Assembly: GCA_027596035.1 (NCBI GenBank)
Contig: JADGJA010000334.1
Coordinates: forward strand, 1 to 22,675
DNA: 22,675 nucleotides
Direction: 5' to 3'
Origin: Thoreauomyces humboldtii
Taxonomy: Eukaryota; Chytridiomycota; Chytridiomycetes; Spizellomycetales; Powellomycetaceae
Shown here: positions 9,426 to 18,950 of the stretch, piece after piece
Layout: each line of letters begins with the position of its first letter
Numbering within the stretch: the first letter of the stretch is position 1
Notes under the pieces: model-generated
Databases searched by the model: none
Told to the model about the DNA's origin: nothing
The model's input: the letters and a program-made list of their open reading frames with translations, nothing else
Program-made: the position numbers and the translations under genes

Positions 9426-11108
9426 GTTTGAGCTGCGAGTGCTTGGTTGCGCGCTCGCTGATGGTCAAGGAAAGTACTGTCTCGTGAGCAGACTCGATGG
9501 CGACTTGTTCCTCGCGAGATGGATCTCAAGAGTGAGTCCCAGCACCAGCGGGAAGGAGGAGGTCAAGTAAAGTAGACGTGTTCGGCCTTGCACGCACGGG
9601 GCTGAGCCTGGGGTGAAGTGGGAAAGCGCGTGACAACAGGGGCGGTAGGGATGAGGGGGGCGGGGCTGGTCAGGGCGCTGCCGACTTTAAGGGTCCTGAG
9701 AAGAGACGTTCTGGTTGTTGCAGTGGTATAGATCCCTGGGGAAGGAAGGGCAGACGAGTGCCATACGAAGAAGTACGAGTTGTTTGAATCCGATAACGGA
9801 GGCATAAGAAGAGGAGCGCCTTGGGGAAAGGTGGGGGGGGGGCTACAAGTACAGAGAGAGGGAGGGAGAGAGGTGTGAAGCGTGTACACAACCCACAGGG
9901 AATGTGCGAAGGTGTTGTAATCGGCACGCGCCAAAGCGTGATCCGAGTCCTCGGTAAAGTTGATGACTCGCATCGTTTCCCCTTTCTTCCCTGAAGTTTG
10001 TTGTAGCCGGGCAAAATCAGCCTTGCGGGACTGTGACCTTGCCTTGCTCGCCACCGTCGGGGGCGTCGGCCAAACCCCCGGTTGCAGCAGGTATGCCCGA
10101 CAACCTTTATCCAAATACACAGTACTGTACATGCAGACTTCTTCTCAACTTGACGATCCGTATGAACGGGCCCCGTTTTGGCTAAAGTGACACGATACAA
10201 GTCCAAGTGTACTGTAAACGCACATCCGCCCATGTTCGACAGATGAGAATACTGTACACGGCGGTGTCACTATCACATCTCGTACCTCACAACCTGCGGC
10301 CGCCTGGGCCCGACCTGCGTGTTTGAAATCAATGGGTGAACGGGGTGAGCAGCGGCCCATGAAGTCCAGGGTACACCGTGCTTGCATCAGCTGGTAAAGT
10401 GTGCATTCTCGCGTGCAAAATCCGTAGGGCAGCCCCTTCGTCCACGCGTGCTTGAAGGTCCTTTTGAACTACAGCATCAGGTGTTGTCCGATGTACAGTA
10501 TCATACAGGCCGCGGGCACGCACGTACAGTGTACACGTACTGTACAGTGGGCGGACAGAAGTGAAGAACCCTCTTGGGAATCAACTGGGTTCCTGACTTA
10601 TGTCCCGCCACTGTAGTGTACCGGTATACAGTACACATCTGTCTGCCCGAGGTCTGTCTTTCTTCGTGCCCTCGCTCCCAGAGCCGGAGTGCTATCGTAT
10701 ACTGTAGGCCAACAGAGGCGTCCCACCAATTCGGGCCTCTCCAAGTGTTCCACCAATCATCCAACTGACACCCATTGCCCGATCTTCATCTATCGACATC
10801 TTGCTACTCATTATGCGTGCCTCCCACAACTTTGATCCGAACAACAGCCACCTAATTTGATTTGGCCTCGTCGAATTGAGTTGCCGCTTTGCGACGGTAC
10901 GGAACTCCAGTCCAGTCGAAGCGAGTTCTGGCACCTTACGTGGTTCGCATAGCACCGAGTGGAGACGCAGTCCTCTCACTTTGCTAGTAACCCCCGGTTC
11001 ATCACGGAACGGACCCATGCGCGAGGAAAGGCAGCATTGCCAGGTCGATGGCGCCGGTAAATGCAGACGAGGTATGATTGATCCGCCAAATGCAGACATG
11101 ATGATGGA
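9426..11108. other. Long intergenic region upstream of the AreA-motif gene, no supported gene
   Basis: This should include the promoter and 5' UTR of the minus-strand AreA-motif gene and the 3' UTR of the Cys-rich gene. It has a G-rich run near 9831-9841, a GA-rich patch at about 9850-9872 and the TACNGTA cluster at 10123-10706. Open frames of up to about 190 codons exist on the minus strand at 9563-10233, but they overlap each other, are rich in Pro, Ser and Leu, and show no domain, so I treat them as chance frames. Confidence 0.5.
10123..10706. promoter_or_regulatory. Cluster of seven TACNGTA dyads
   Basis: Exact TACTGTA or TACAGTA occurs at 10123, 10210, 10250, 10494, 10538, 10627 and 10700 (start positions). 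Each is a 3+1+3 palindrome, so strand is immaterial. Two extend to GTACTGTAC (10122, 10537), and a TACAGTG lies beside one of them. By simple base counting about 0.07 copies of the two heptamers would be expected in 584 bp. Two more copies lie in the next genes' promoter regions (11449, 11883). Dyad symmetry and clustering suggest binding sites for a homodimeric regulator; a degenerate repeat family is the alternative. They lie about 700-1280 bp upstream of the AreA-motif gene. Confidence 0.55.
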
Positions 11109-11439
11109 TCATCGAGTGGCGCATATGCCGCAGCAACCGAGGCAGCAGTCCACAAAGAATCCCGAGACCCCATTGCAGCACTGGAGGCAGTCTGAAAGGA
11201 AGCAGTTGCTCAACCATGCGCGTCCGAGCCATCTCCGTCAACGTGGGAGAATGGCGTGTCAACTCACTTTGGCTGCAGCATGCGTCGACGCAGTCACTTT
11301 GCGTCCCACCACCGCCTATCGACGTTGGAAGATCCTTCGAGTCTCGCGTCGGGGGAGCAAGAGCCGCTGGTTGTGTGGTGGTTGGGAAAGCGACTGCGTT
11401 GGCAAGAGGGGCTGCTATGGGTGCTTCAGCTTCCGACAT
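11109..11439 (-). CDS. Small Cys-rich protein, 84 aa, two exons
   Basis: Exons 11439-11268 and 11191-11109 join through a perfect GTGAGT donor and a CTTTCAG acceptor (76-nt intron) to give 85 codons. The first half is Ala, Pro and Thr rich with a GGGG linker. The last 35 residues hold 11 cysteines in the pattern C-x3-CC-x3-C-x2-CC-x9-CC-x2-CC-x2-C. The Cys-rich run starts in exon 1 (DCVDACCSQ) and continues in the same style in exon 2 (CLQCCNGVSGFFVDCC), which strongly supports the splice. There is no signal peptide. The layout, a disordered Pro-rich head with a short Cys-rich hydrophobic tail, resembles CYSTM-type stress proteins or a palmitoylated or metal-binding microprotein, but no exact family is recognised. 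The ATG has A at -3. A TACNGTA dyad lies just upstream (11449-11455), and the gene is divergent from the histidine kinase. Confidence 0.6.
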
Positions 11440-12261
11440 GCTGGAGGATACTGTAGCAGAAGTTCGTTGGGACGGTACAAGGGGACACACAGTATACTAA
11501 TAGCTGATTCGCCGACTTGGTGAACAAATATATGCTTTTTCGGCGGGAAGGAACGTTAAAAAGTTTGAGGAGATTGAGGAAGAAGGGAACGTCAATAGTG
11601 GCCCGCGCGACTCCACAGGAAATTAATGGCGGTTCCACAGTGCCCTTTCGCTGACACCGCCCGCATACGCAAGTCAGCGGCCAAGTACATCATGACATCC
11701 CTCCCAGGGAAAACAGAGACTCAGCAGAGAACCCTCGCACCGCACAGAAGTCCCATCAAAGGGTCATAGGTTTGCTAATCCGGGGATTCGGAGACGACGG
11801 GACCCTTGGTGCCGGTGTCGGCAGTACCGGCAGAAAAGTGTCCTTGACGTCATTGCGGCAAGCTGGCCGTTGTGTCTGAAGGTACAGTATACTGTGCTAC
11901 CTGATCACCGGTTACCAGCAAACCGTCTCCCAATGCCTCCCGCTCCTCGCCCCCCCTATGTTTGATCTCTCCAACAACGAGGGCTTGCTTGGCCGACTTC
12001 TTGCCTTGCCGGCATCACCTCACTCCTCCCCACATCTACAGCAATATACATTTACAAAGCAGGAACTCTCGTCATACAAGAGGACATTCCCAGGCAGTAC
12101 AGCATCTGTTTCCCTTCCTCTCATCAGTCGAGCCCCAGTGGAGGAAACAAAAAACAATCAAACTCTTGGTCTTCTCACCGAACCTTGCAATCTAACTCTG
12201 GGAAAAAAGAAAACACTCGTACAACGTCCCAAGCATCTGCGTTGACGTCCTCCTGCTCACC
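11440..12261. promoter_or_regulatory. Divergent promoter region of the Cys-rich gene and the histidine kinase
   Basis: These 822 bp separate two divergent start codons. Visible features are a TACNGTA dyad at 11449, an AGTATACT palindrome at 11491-11498, and a perfect 12-bp palindrome ACAGTATACTGT at 11884-11895 that contains another TACNGTA dyad. Pyrimidine-rich sequence follows at about 11935-11957 and in the 5' UTR before the kinase ATG. A 95-codon open frame at 11958-12245 is not convincing as a gene. Confidence 0.5.
11526..11532 (-). promoter_or_regulatory. Possible TATA box of the Cys-rich gene
   Basis: TATATTT on the minus strand lies about 87 bp upstream of the Cys-rich gene's ATG. 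The position suits a TATA element with a short 5' UTR, but it is a weak short motif. Confidence 0.3.
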
Positions 12262-15200
12262 ATGAGCTCTAGCGCAAGCTCACTCGACATGGTCGAGGTG
12301 GTGTTGGCATCCATGGCTCGAAACGAGTGGGACCGGGCTTCTGCGGCGCTCCAAGTTCTCGTCCGGTCACCTTCCTCGATTGCCACACCACCATCTACCT
12401 CGTCAGACACTGACTCGAAGGATCCATTCTCGCGCACGGCGGGAGACCTTGTGCCACGTCCCCTGAGAAAGGGGTCCTTCAAGTCCACCATAGGCAGCTT
12501 GCTATTCGGTTCCGAAGCGAAGAGGAAACAACCGAACTCCCCGGCACAGAACTCAGAAGAGGATGATGATGACACGGTCGAGGATGGACCTGAGACGCTC
12601 CCGCGTCATTCGACCTCTTCTGCCGGAGACATGGGTCAGGCGGACAGAATTCACGCCATGTTATCGAAAATCATGGCGGACCACCAACGCTTGCTGCTGG
12701 AACAGCAAGGTGAGCTTTCCACAACCATAATAGCGTCAGATCCTGCACACAGTGATGGGCGCCGCGACAATTTCTCTCTAATACCGCATGATTCAATAGC
12801 CTCGACCGCCGCGGAACCAGTATCCGGCCCCATTGCAACCCCTACTACCTCTGCGCTTTCCCCTCAGTTAGCGTCCGACGTCGATCCCGGTACCATCGAC
12901 TGTATTCGCGTGTTGGATGCCATCGGCGCCGGAGATCTCAGTCAGCGCGTTGATGCGCGCGAGGAAAGTCTCTCGCCAAACGTCCGAGCTCTCATTCGCA
13001 GCGTCAACGGTACAGCTGCACGGTTGGAGGCCTTTGTAGCACCCACTCTGAGGGTCCTGCATGACGTTGCCGAGGAAGGAAAGCTTGGCAAACAGGTCCT
13101 CATCGCTGAAGCGGAAGGATCTTGGGCGAACCTCGCGACGTCCATCAATTCAGTCAACGCTACCCATAGCAATCGCATCAAAGAGATCGTCGAGGTGTGC
13201 CAAGCCGTCGCATCTGGCGATCTGACCCGCGAGATTCGCGTCGAACTCAAAGGGGATGCTCTTATCCTCAAAGAGACAATTAACACTATGGTCGTTACTC
13301 TGAACTCGTTCGCCAACGAGGTGTGTGTTCTGAAAGTATGCTCGACTTGAGTGCAACAAACTAATCCGCTTTGACGCAGGTCACCAAAGTGGCACATCTT
13401 GTTGGAACGGAAGGACAGCTTGGCGTCCAGGCTCAAGTACATGGCGTGGGCGGTACCTGGGGACTTCTCACGGACAATGTGAATCGAATGGCAGCCAATT
13501 TGACTGGTACGCCTTGGATACACTGGGATGCGCATTCGAACGGCATGCTGATATGCCTTTGAAATCAAGACCAAGTGCGGGATATTGCTGATGTCACCAA
13601 AGCTATTGCACGTGGCGATCTCAGCCGAAAAGTCACGGTTTCCGGTGCAGGCGAAATTCTGGAGTTGAAAGGTTTGCGAATTATACCAAGGCCGCTTTGT
13701 TGATAGTATATCTCATCTTTTTCCGCCGAAAATTCTTAGAGACTGTTAACAGCCTCGTGGATCAGCTTACCACCTTCGCATCCGAAGTCACGCGAGTCGC
13801 ACGAGAAGTCGGTACCGATGGCCGACTAGGTGGACAAGCTGTAGTGGAAAATGTTGCCGGAACTTGGAAGGAGCTAACAGAGTCTGTCAATGCGATGGCC
13901 GGAAACCTGACTGCTCAAGGTGGGAAATCGCTTCATCATCTTCTTTGGCTAATGGGACGGACGGCTTACAGCATCTTGCAGTACGAGACATCTCGTCTGT
14001 CAGTTCAGCCATCGCTCGCGGCGATCTCAGTAGAACGGTCACCGTCGATGTTTGCGGCGAGATGCTTGATCTAAAAGAGACTATGAACGGATTGGTCGAC
14101 CAGCTACGCACTTTCGCCTCTGAGGTACGCGTGATATTAGTTCCTCGTTTTTACTGGCAGTCGCTAACATCTTGATCAGGTTACCCGAGTTGCTCGGGAA
14201 GTCGGCACTGAAGGCGTTCTCGGTGGGCAAGCTGTAGTTAAGGATGTCGATGGGACGTGGAAAGAGTTGACGGAATCCGTCAATGCCATGGCTGCCAACC
14301 TCACTGCGCAGGTCAGAGACATCGCCGACGTCACAAAGGCCATTGCAAAGGGTGATCTGAGTCGGAAGGTTCGCGTCGATGGAAGAGGAGAGATCTTGGT
14401 CTTGAAGGAAACTGTCAATAGCTTAGTCGACCAGCTCACGACCTTCGCGTCGGAGGTCACTCGAGTGGCACGTGAGGTTGGTACCGAAGGTCGTTTGGGT
14501 GGGCAGGCTGTGGTTGAGAATGTTGCCGGAACTTGGAAGGAGCTTACGGTGTCCGTGAACGCTATGGCTGGAAATCTGACCGCGCAAGGTGAGAAAGTAT
14601 TGCGAAACGGCTCAGAGCTAGAATGGCGTTGCTCACCCTTCCCCTCTCAGTGAGAGACATCTCATCGGTATCCTCTGCCATTGCACGGGGGGATCTCAGC
14701 CGAACCGTGACAGTCGATGTGCGAGGAGAGATGCTCGAACTCAAGGAAACTGTGAACGCCCTGACAGACCAGCTGCGAACCTTTGCTTCGGAGGTTACCC
14801 GTGTGGCTCGCGAAGTAGGCACGGAAGGCGTTCTCGGTGGACAGGCTGTCGTAAAGGACGTCGCGGGAACGTGGAAGGAGCTCACAGAGTCCGTCAATGC
14901 CATGGCTGCCAACTTGACGGCTCAGGTCCGAGACATCGCTGATGTTACTAAGGCGATCGCAAAGGGGGATTTGAGCCGGAAGGTCCGAGTGGACGGCAGT
15001 GGCGAGATTCTCGAACTCAAGGAGACAGTCAATAACCTCGTCGATCAGCTCACGTGTTTCGCTTCCGAGGTAGATCGAGGTCCGGGTCTGAATAGTTTTC
15101 CGTCGTATTCTGATCTCACTTAAACTGTCTAGGTTACGCGAGTTGCGCGAGAAGTCGGAACTGATGGGCGTTTGGGCGGTCAAGCTGTCGTTGAGAATGT

Positions 15201-17856
15201 AGCCGGAACCTGGAAGGAACTTACAGAATCCGTCAACGCAATGGCCAGCAACCTCACTGCTCAGTTGCGCGATATCGCGGCAGTCAGCTGCGCAATTGCA
15301 GAAGGCGATCTTAGCCAAACTGTCACGGTAGACGTGTCTGGAGAGATGCTTGAACTGAAGGAGACGGTCAACGGTCTCGTCGATCAGCTACGTACCTTTG
15401 CTAGAGAGGTTACCCGAGTTGCTCGCGAGGTCGGCACCGAGGGAAAGCTGGGCGGGCAAGCTCTCGTCAAGGATGTTGCCGGCACTTGGAAGGAGCTCAC
15501 AGAGTCGGTCAATGCCATGGCAGCCAACCTCACCTCGCAGGTCCGAGCCTTCGCCGATATCAGTGCGGCCGCTACCGACGGTGACTTCACTCGTCTGATC
15601 GACGTAAAGGTCGAGGGAGAGATGGCAAAGCTCGGCTCCAAGATCAATGAGATGGTCTTGACGCTTCGCGAATCGATTCAGAAGAATACCGCAGCGAGAG
15701 AGGCGGCTGAATTGGCCAACCGCGCCAAGAGCGAGTAAGTCACTTGTGTGTGCGCTGAGTTCGTAAAACCTTGGCTCATCCTTCTCCTCGCTGTTCCAGA
15801 TTTCTTGCCAATATGTCGCACGAATGCAGAACACCCATGAACGGTATGGGGTGTTTTTGAATTGTCATTTCCAAGATAGCGAAGAGTTTGTTTAACCAAC
15901 ACTTCTACGCATAAAGGCATCATCGGCATGACTGCACTTACCCTAGAAGGCGAACTTACTCGGCAGCAAAAAGATAATCTTATCATCGTCTCCTCACTCG
16001 CCAATTCCCTTCTTTCCATCATCGATGACATTCTTGGTACGGTGCCGCTGGGTGTGACGTTAGCTACTGCTTCTCTTTTTTTTCTGAAATTGCTATTTCT
16101 TAGACATCAGCAAGATCGAAGCTGGGCACATGCAAATGGAACAAATACCCCTCAGTTTGAGGAACGTGGTCTTTTCCCTTCTGAAGACCCTCGCTGTGCG
16201 AGCTCATCAGAAGAACATCACCCTTGTGTTCGATGTCGACAACAATATTCCTGATCAGCTCATCGGGGATCCTCTGCGTCTAAAGCAGGTTATTACCAAC
16301 CTCGTCGGCAATGCTATCAAGTTCACCGCGTCCGGGGAGGTCGTGTTGCACGCCACATTCAAGACCGTTGAGCAGGACTTCGTCGAGATTCTGTTCTGTT
16401 GTTCTGATACTGGAATCGGGATCCAGGCTGACAAGCTTGATCTGATCTTCGACACTTTCTGTCAAGCGGACGGATCCACCTCGCGAAAGTTCGGCGGCAC
16501 CGGTTTGGGCTTGACCATCTCTCGGCGTCTCGTGGCCCTCATGGGCGGAGAGCTGTGGGTACAATCCAATTTCGGCAAGGGCTCAGAGTTCTTCTTCAAT
16601 GTTCGGTTCAAGAAGTCGAGTCGGACTATAGAGGACGAACAGAAGCTTGTTGCTTTCCGTGGTGCTAACGTCCTGATCCTCGACGACGCTACGGAATATG
16701 CGCCGGTCGAGACGGCTGCCTCATCTTCACAGTTGGTCAAGACACCAACATCATCATCATCTCCAACCTCTCCGTCCACCCCGCTGGTGTCGACGCTCGA
16801 AAGTCTTGAAGAGGCCCTGAAGGCTCTTACTCTTGTGCCAAGCCGCGTTCCCACCCTAGCCGTCGCGTCTCAGCAGGCCGAGACGACCGCCTACTCGACC
16901 ATCGTTCTCTCCTCCCTCAGCGCCATGGAACGAGTCCGGGACGACCCCCGCCTGCGGTATATCCCCGTGGTCCTCTTTGCGCCCACCCCTCGGATACGAC
17001 TGGACATGCAGTGGTGCATCGATGCAGGCATCGCTTCCTGCGCTTCCTGTCCAGCCACCCAGGTCGACATTGCGAACTCGTTGCTTCCATCCCTGGAGAG
17101 CAGCATCCTTAACTCTGCAAATGCGGACGCTGGTGGTCCGCAGGAAGGTTACGAAATCCTCCTGGCCGAGGACAACTTGGTCAACCAGAAGTTGGCCTTA
17201 CGGATCCTCGAACGGTTTGGTCACACGGCTACCGTTGTCGAGAATGGAAAGTTGGCGGTCGAGGCGTTCCAGAGAGATAGCTTTGACATGATCCTCATGG
17301 ACGTTCAGGTAAGGGTCCAAAAATCTGCTCGAGTTCCTATCAACCACTGACGAATTGTCTGTATCTTCCTCAGATGCCGATCATGGGTGGTTTCGAGGCT
17401 ACGCAGTGCATACGGCAGATCGAGAAGCGCATGGGCCACGACTCCCCTCTCAAGCGGATTCCCATTATCGGTAAGCATGCATGGCACTCTCTATACATCT
17501 ATGCCATTGACGTGCCTAACACGTTCATCTCTTTCCGCCATCTCGTAGCCGTGACAGCGCACGCTATGATCGGAGACCGCGAAAAGTGCCTGAACGCCGG
17601 GATGGACGAGTACGTGACCAAGCCGCTGCGACTCAACGAGCTGAACGCCATCATCAATCGGTTCCCGAAGCGGGTCCACCAAGGCAACGTGACGGGCGGA
17701 CGGGCCGCCGTGGCCACCGGAGGAGCCGCCAGCGCCGGCCTGGGTCAGCACGCACCGGACTCGCCTCCCTCGTCCTCATCCTCTGCCAATTTCGCGACGG
17801 ACCGTGCCGTCGGGTGGGTCGCCGACGTCGAAACGCCTAGGTCACCTCAGTCGTGA
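12262..17856 (+). CDS. Group III hybrid histidine kinase (Nik1/Os-1 type), about 1604 aa, 13 exons
   Basis: This cytosolic sensor family acts upstream of the HOG MAP-kinase pathway and is the fungal target of phenylpyrrole and dicarboximide sensitivity. Exons: 12262-13320, 13380-13506, 13570-13671, 13740-13919, 13982-14124, 14180-14588, 14651-15069, 15133-15734, 15800-15843, 15917-16036, 16104-17308, 17374-17470, 17549-17856 (1605 codons). Order: Ser-rich disordered head (1-210); tandem HAMP units of about 92 residues from about 215, eight complete plus a terminal one leading into [20 protein letters not shown]; HisKA with His1021 in [10 protein letters not shown]; HATPase_c with N1138, D1170 in SDTGIGI and GGTGLGL; a receiver-like spacer; a receiver with Asp1468 in ILMDVQMPIMGG and Lys1527 in VTKPL. 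Oddities are Cys at 1023 where the family has Ile, and more HAMP units than the five to six usual in known members. No membrane helix is seen. The ATG context (CTCACC) is good. Confidence 0.95.
13570..15540 (+). repeat. Alternating A/B HAMP-coding tandem repeats (units 3-8)
   Basis: Six consecutive units of about 276 coding bases alternate between an A type ([16 protein letters not shown]) and a B type ([15 protein letters not shown]), giving a two-unit period of about 184 residues repeated three times. All share [14 protein letters not shown] and [15 protein letters not shown]. Proteins of like type are almost identical, yet synonymous codons differ widely. The repeats lie within the kinase gene and are interrupted by its introns. 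Confidence 0.9.
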
Positions 17857-17941
17857 GGAAGAAGGGGAGAAATGGACTCGTCGTCGAGAGCTCATGGATA
17901 TCGGACTCCCATACAAGCGACATGCACGCGGCACGCACACA

Positions 17942-17963
17942 ACACACACACACACACACACAC
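17942..17963. repeat. (AC)n microsatellite
   Basis: Eleven AC units in a row, about 90 bp after the kinase stop codon, probably in its 3' UTR. Confidence 0.9.
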
Positions 17964-18107
17964 CACTATATCATGCATCAAGACATGACATTTCAATCAT
18001 GCACCCACGTCAACAGGAAACAAACAATGCAAATGCGCGGACACAGCGACCCTCCATAGATGTAGATGCTTCTCTTCACTTTTATGCGTTTCCACATTCC
18101 CTTCCTT

Positions 18108-18124
18108 TCTCTCTCTCTCTCTTT
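18108..18124. repeat. (CT)n microsatellite
   Basis: A pure CT run flanked by more pyrimidines, in the kinase-catalase intergenic region. Confidence 0.85.
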
Positions 18125-18472
18125 CGTTTCAACTATTTGAACAATGCATGTTTACGGATGCTCCTCTCTGGCTTGCGCTGGACGCAGCACACCATCATCA
18201 TTTTTCCTTTCAGCAGATCTTGTCTGCCGACGTGCGCGGAAAGGGAGATGGCCGCACGGAGCGTGGGATGCTCCATGATGTCATTTCATGTCTACTGTAC
18301 CCACGTTTTCAGACAGCGAATCTCACACTCCCCTCCCCCTTGTACACCTGTGATTCTGAGCACGTTGAAATCATATGTTTTTCGTGATTGAAATCACATG
18401 TCACGCGCATCCAATGAACCATGTTGAAACCATATGCCCGCCAACCATGTTGCCTATTACATGGTCGAATCA

Positions 18473-18514
18473 CATGAAAAACACATGGTGTATCACCATG
18501 AAAAACATATGGTG
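18473..18514. repeat. 24-bp-period direct repeat with embedded CATGGTG hairpin
   Basis: Two 18-bp copies (18473-18490, 18497-18514) differ at one base. Between and across them, CATGGTG-TAT-CACCATG (18484-18500) forms a perfect 7-bp-stem inverted repeat. The surrounding 18360-18514 is unusually rich in CATG, CATATG and CACATG words. Confidence 0.8.
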
Positions 18515-18522
18515 GACTTGAG

Positions 18523-18538
18523 AACCCTAACCCTAACC
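18523..18538. repeat. Interstitial telomere-like tract (CCCTAA)n
   Basis: AACCCTAACCCTAACC, about two and a half units of the canonical TTAGGG telomeric repeat read on the other strand. It directly abuts the tRNA-like unit. It may be a scar of end repair, of telomerase addition at a break, or of a chromosome-end fusion. Confidence 0.75.
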
Positions 18539-18567
18539 TTGGGTTCCAAACTTGAGCGTGAACTTGC

Positions 18568-18647
18568 AAAAAGCTCTGCAACGCACGAGGCTTGAACTCG
18601 AGGCATTACTAAGCGTGGCAGCTGTATTGCCACTGGACCACAGCTGG
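18568..18647 (-). ncRNA. tRNA-like Pol III unit (degenerate tRNA or tRNA-derived SINE head)
   Basis: The minus strand has an A box TGGTCCAGTGG (18640-18630) fitting TRGYNNARNNG. A B box GTTCAAGCC (18597-18589) follows at tRNA-like spacing, with a T-arm of four good pairs around TTCAAGC. A TTTTT run (18572-18568) follows as a possible Pol III terminator. The acceptor stem does not pair well and no clear anticodon loop is formed, so this is not an intact tRNA. It may be a tRNA pseudogene or the head of a SINE. Other copies in the genome would decide. Confidence 0.4.
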
Positions 18648-18930
18648 ATTAGGAAGCAAAAAAAGAATGCTCTATTATACCAGTACTTGTACAGATTCAA
18701 GGCATTGCCTATGCTTCTCATATGCATCGTAGAGCATTTCATCTTGGAAACACTATAGGCAACAGGACTTAGGCATTTTCTCAACAATATGGTGTTGCAG
18801 CTCATTGTTGCAGCTCAATATCCGTCTTTGGGTTTTGTCGAACGACAGGCGCGAAATCATGTGCCGCAGGTTCAGAAGTGTACTCTCTCCTCACCCTCTC
18901 CTCACTTCCCTCCTGCGTCTTCGTTCGTCA

Positions 18931-18950
18931 TGAGAGAGAGAGAGAGAGAG
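18931..18950. repeat. (GA)n microsatellite followed by a G run
   Basis: About nine to ten GA units, then a short G run and more GA, about 375 bp upstream of the catalase ATG. Confidence 0.85.

Noticed and set aside
9563..10233. Overlapping minus-strand frames of 187-189 codons
   Set aside because: Two frames overlap each other in Pro/Ser/Leu-rich low-complexity sequence with no motif; probably the 5' flank of the AreA-motif gene.
10692..11099. 135-codon minus-strand frame starting just after the Cys-rich gene stop
   Set aside because: It begins 10 bp beyond that stop with no promoter or splice signal and no recognisable domain; more likely 3' UTR.
10876..11523. 215-codon plus-strand frame
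   Set aside because: It overlaps the Cys-rich gene on the opposite strand. Its composition is rich in Arg, Ser and Gly with no domain, while the minus strand has consensus splice sites and a coherent cysteine pattern.
17804..18391. 195-codon frame overlapping the kinase 3' end
   Set aside because: It starts inside the last kinase exon in another frame and runs through microsatellites (Thr/His runs); this is 3' UTR.
18568..18647. Functional tRNA gene
   Set aside because: The acceptor stem does not pair and there is no acceptable anticodon stem-loop, although A and B boxes are present.
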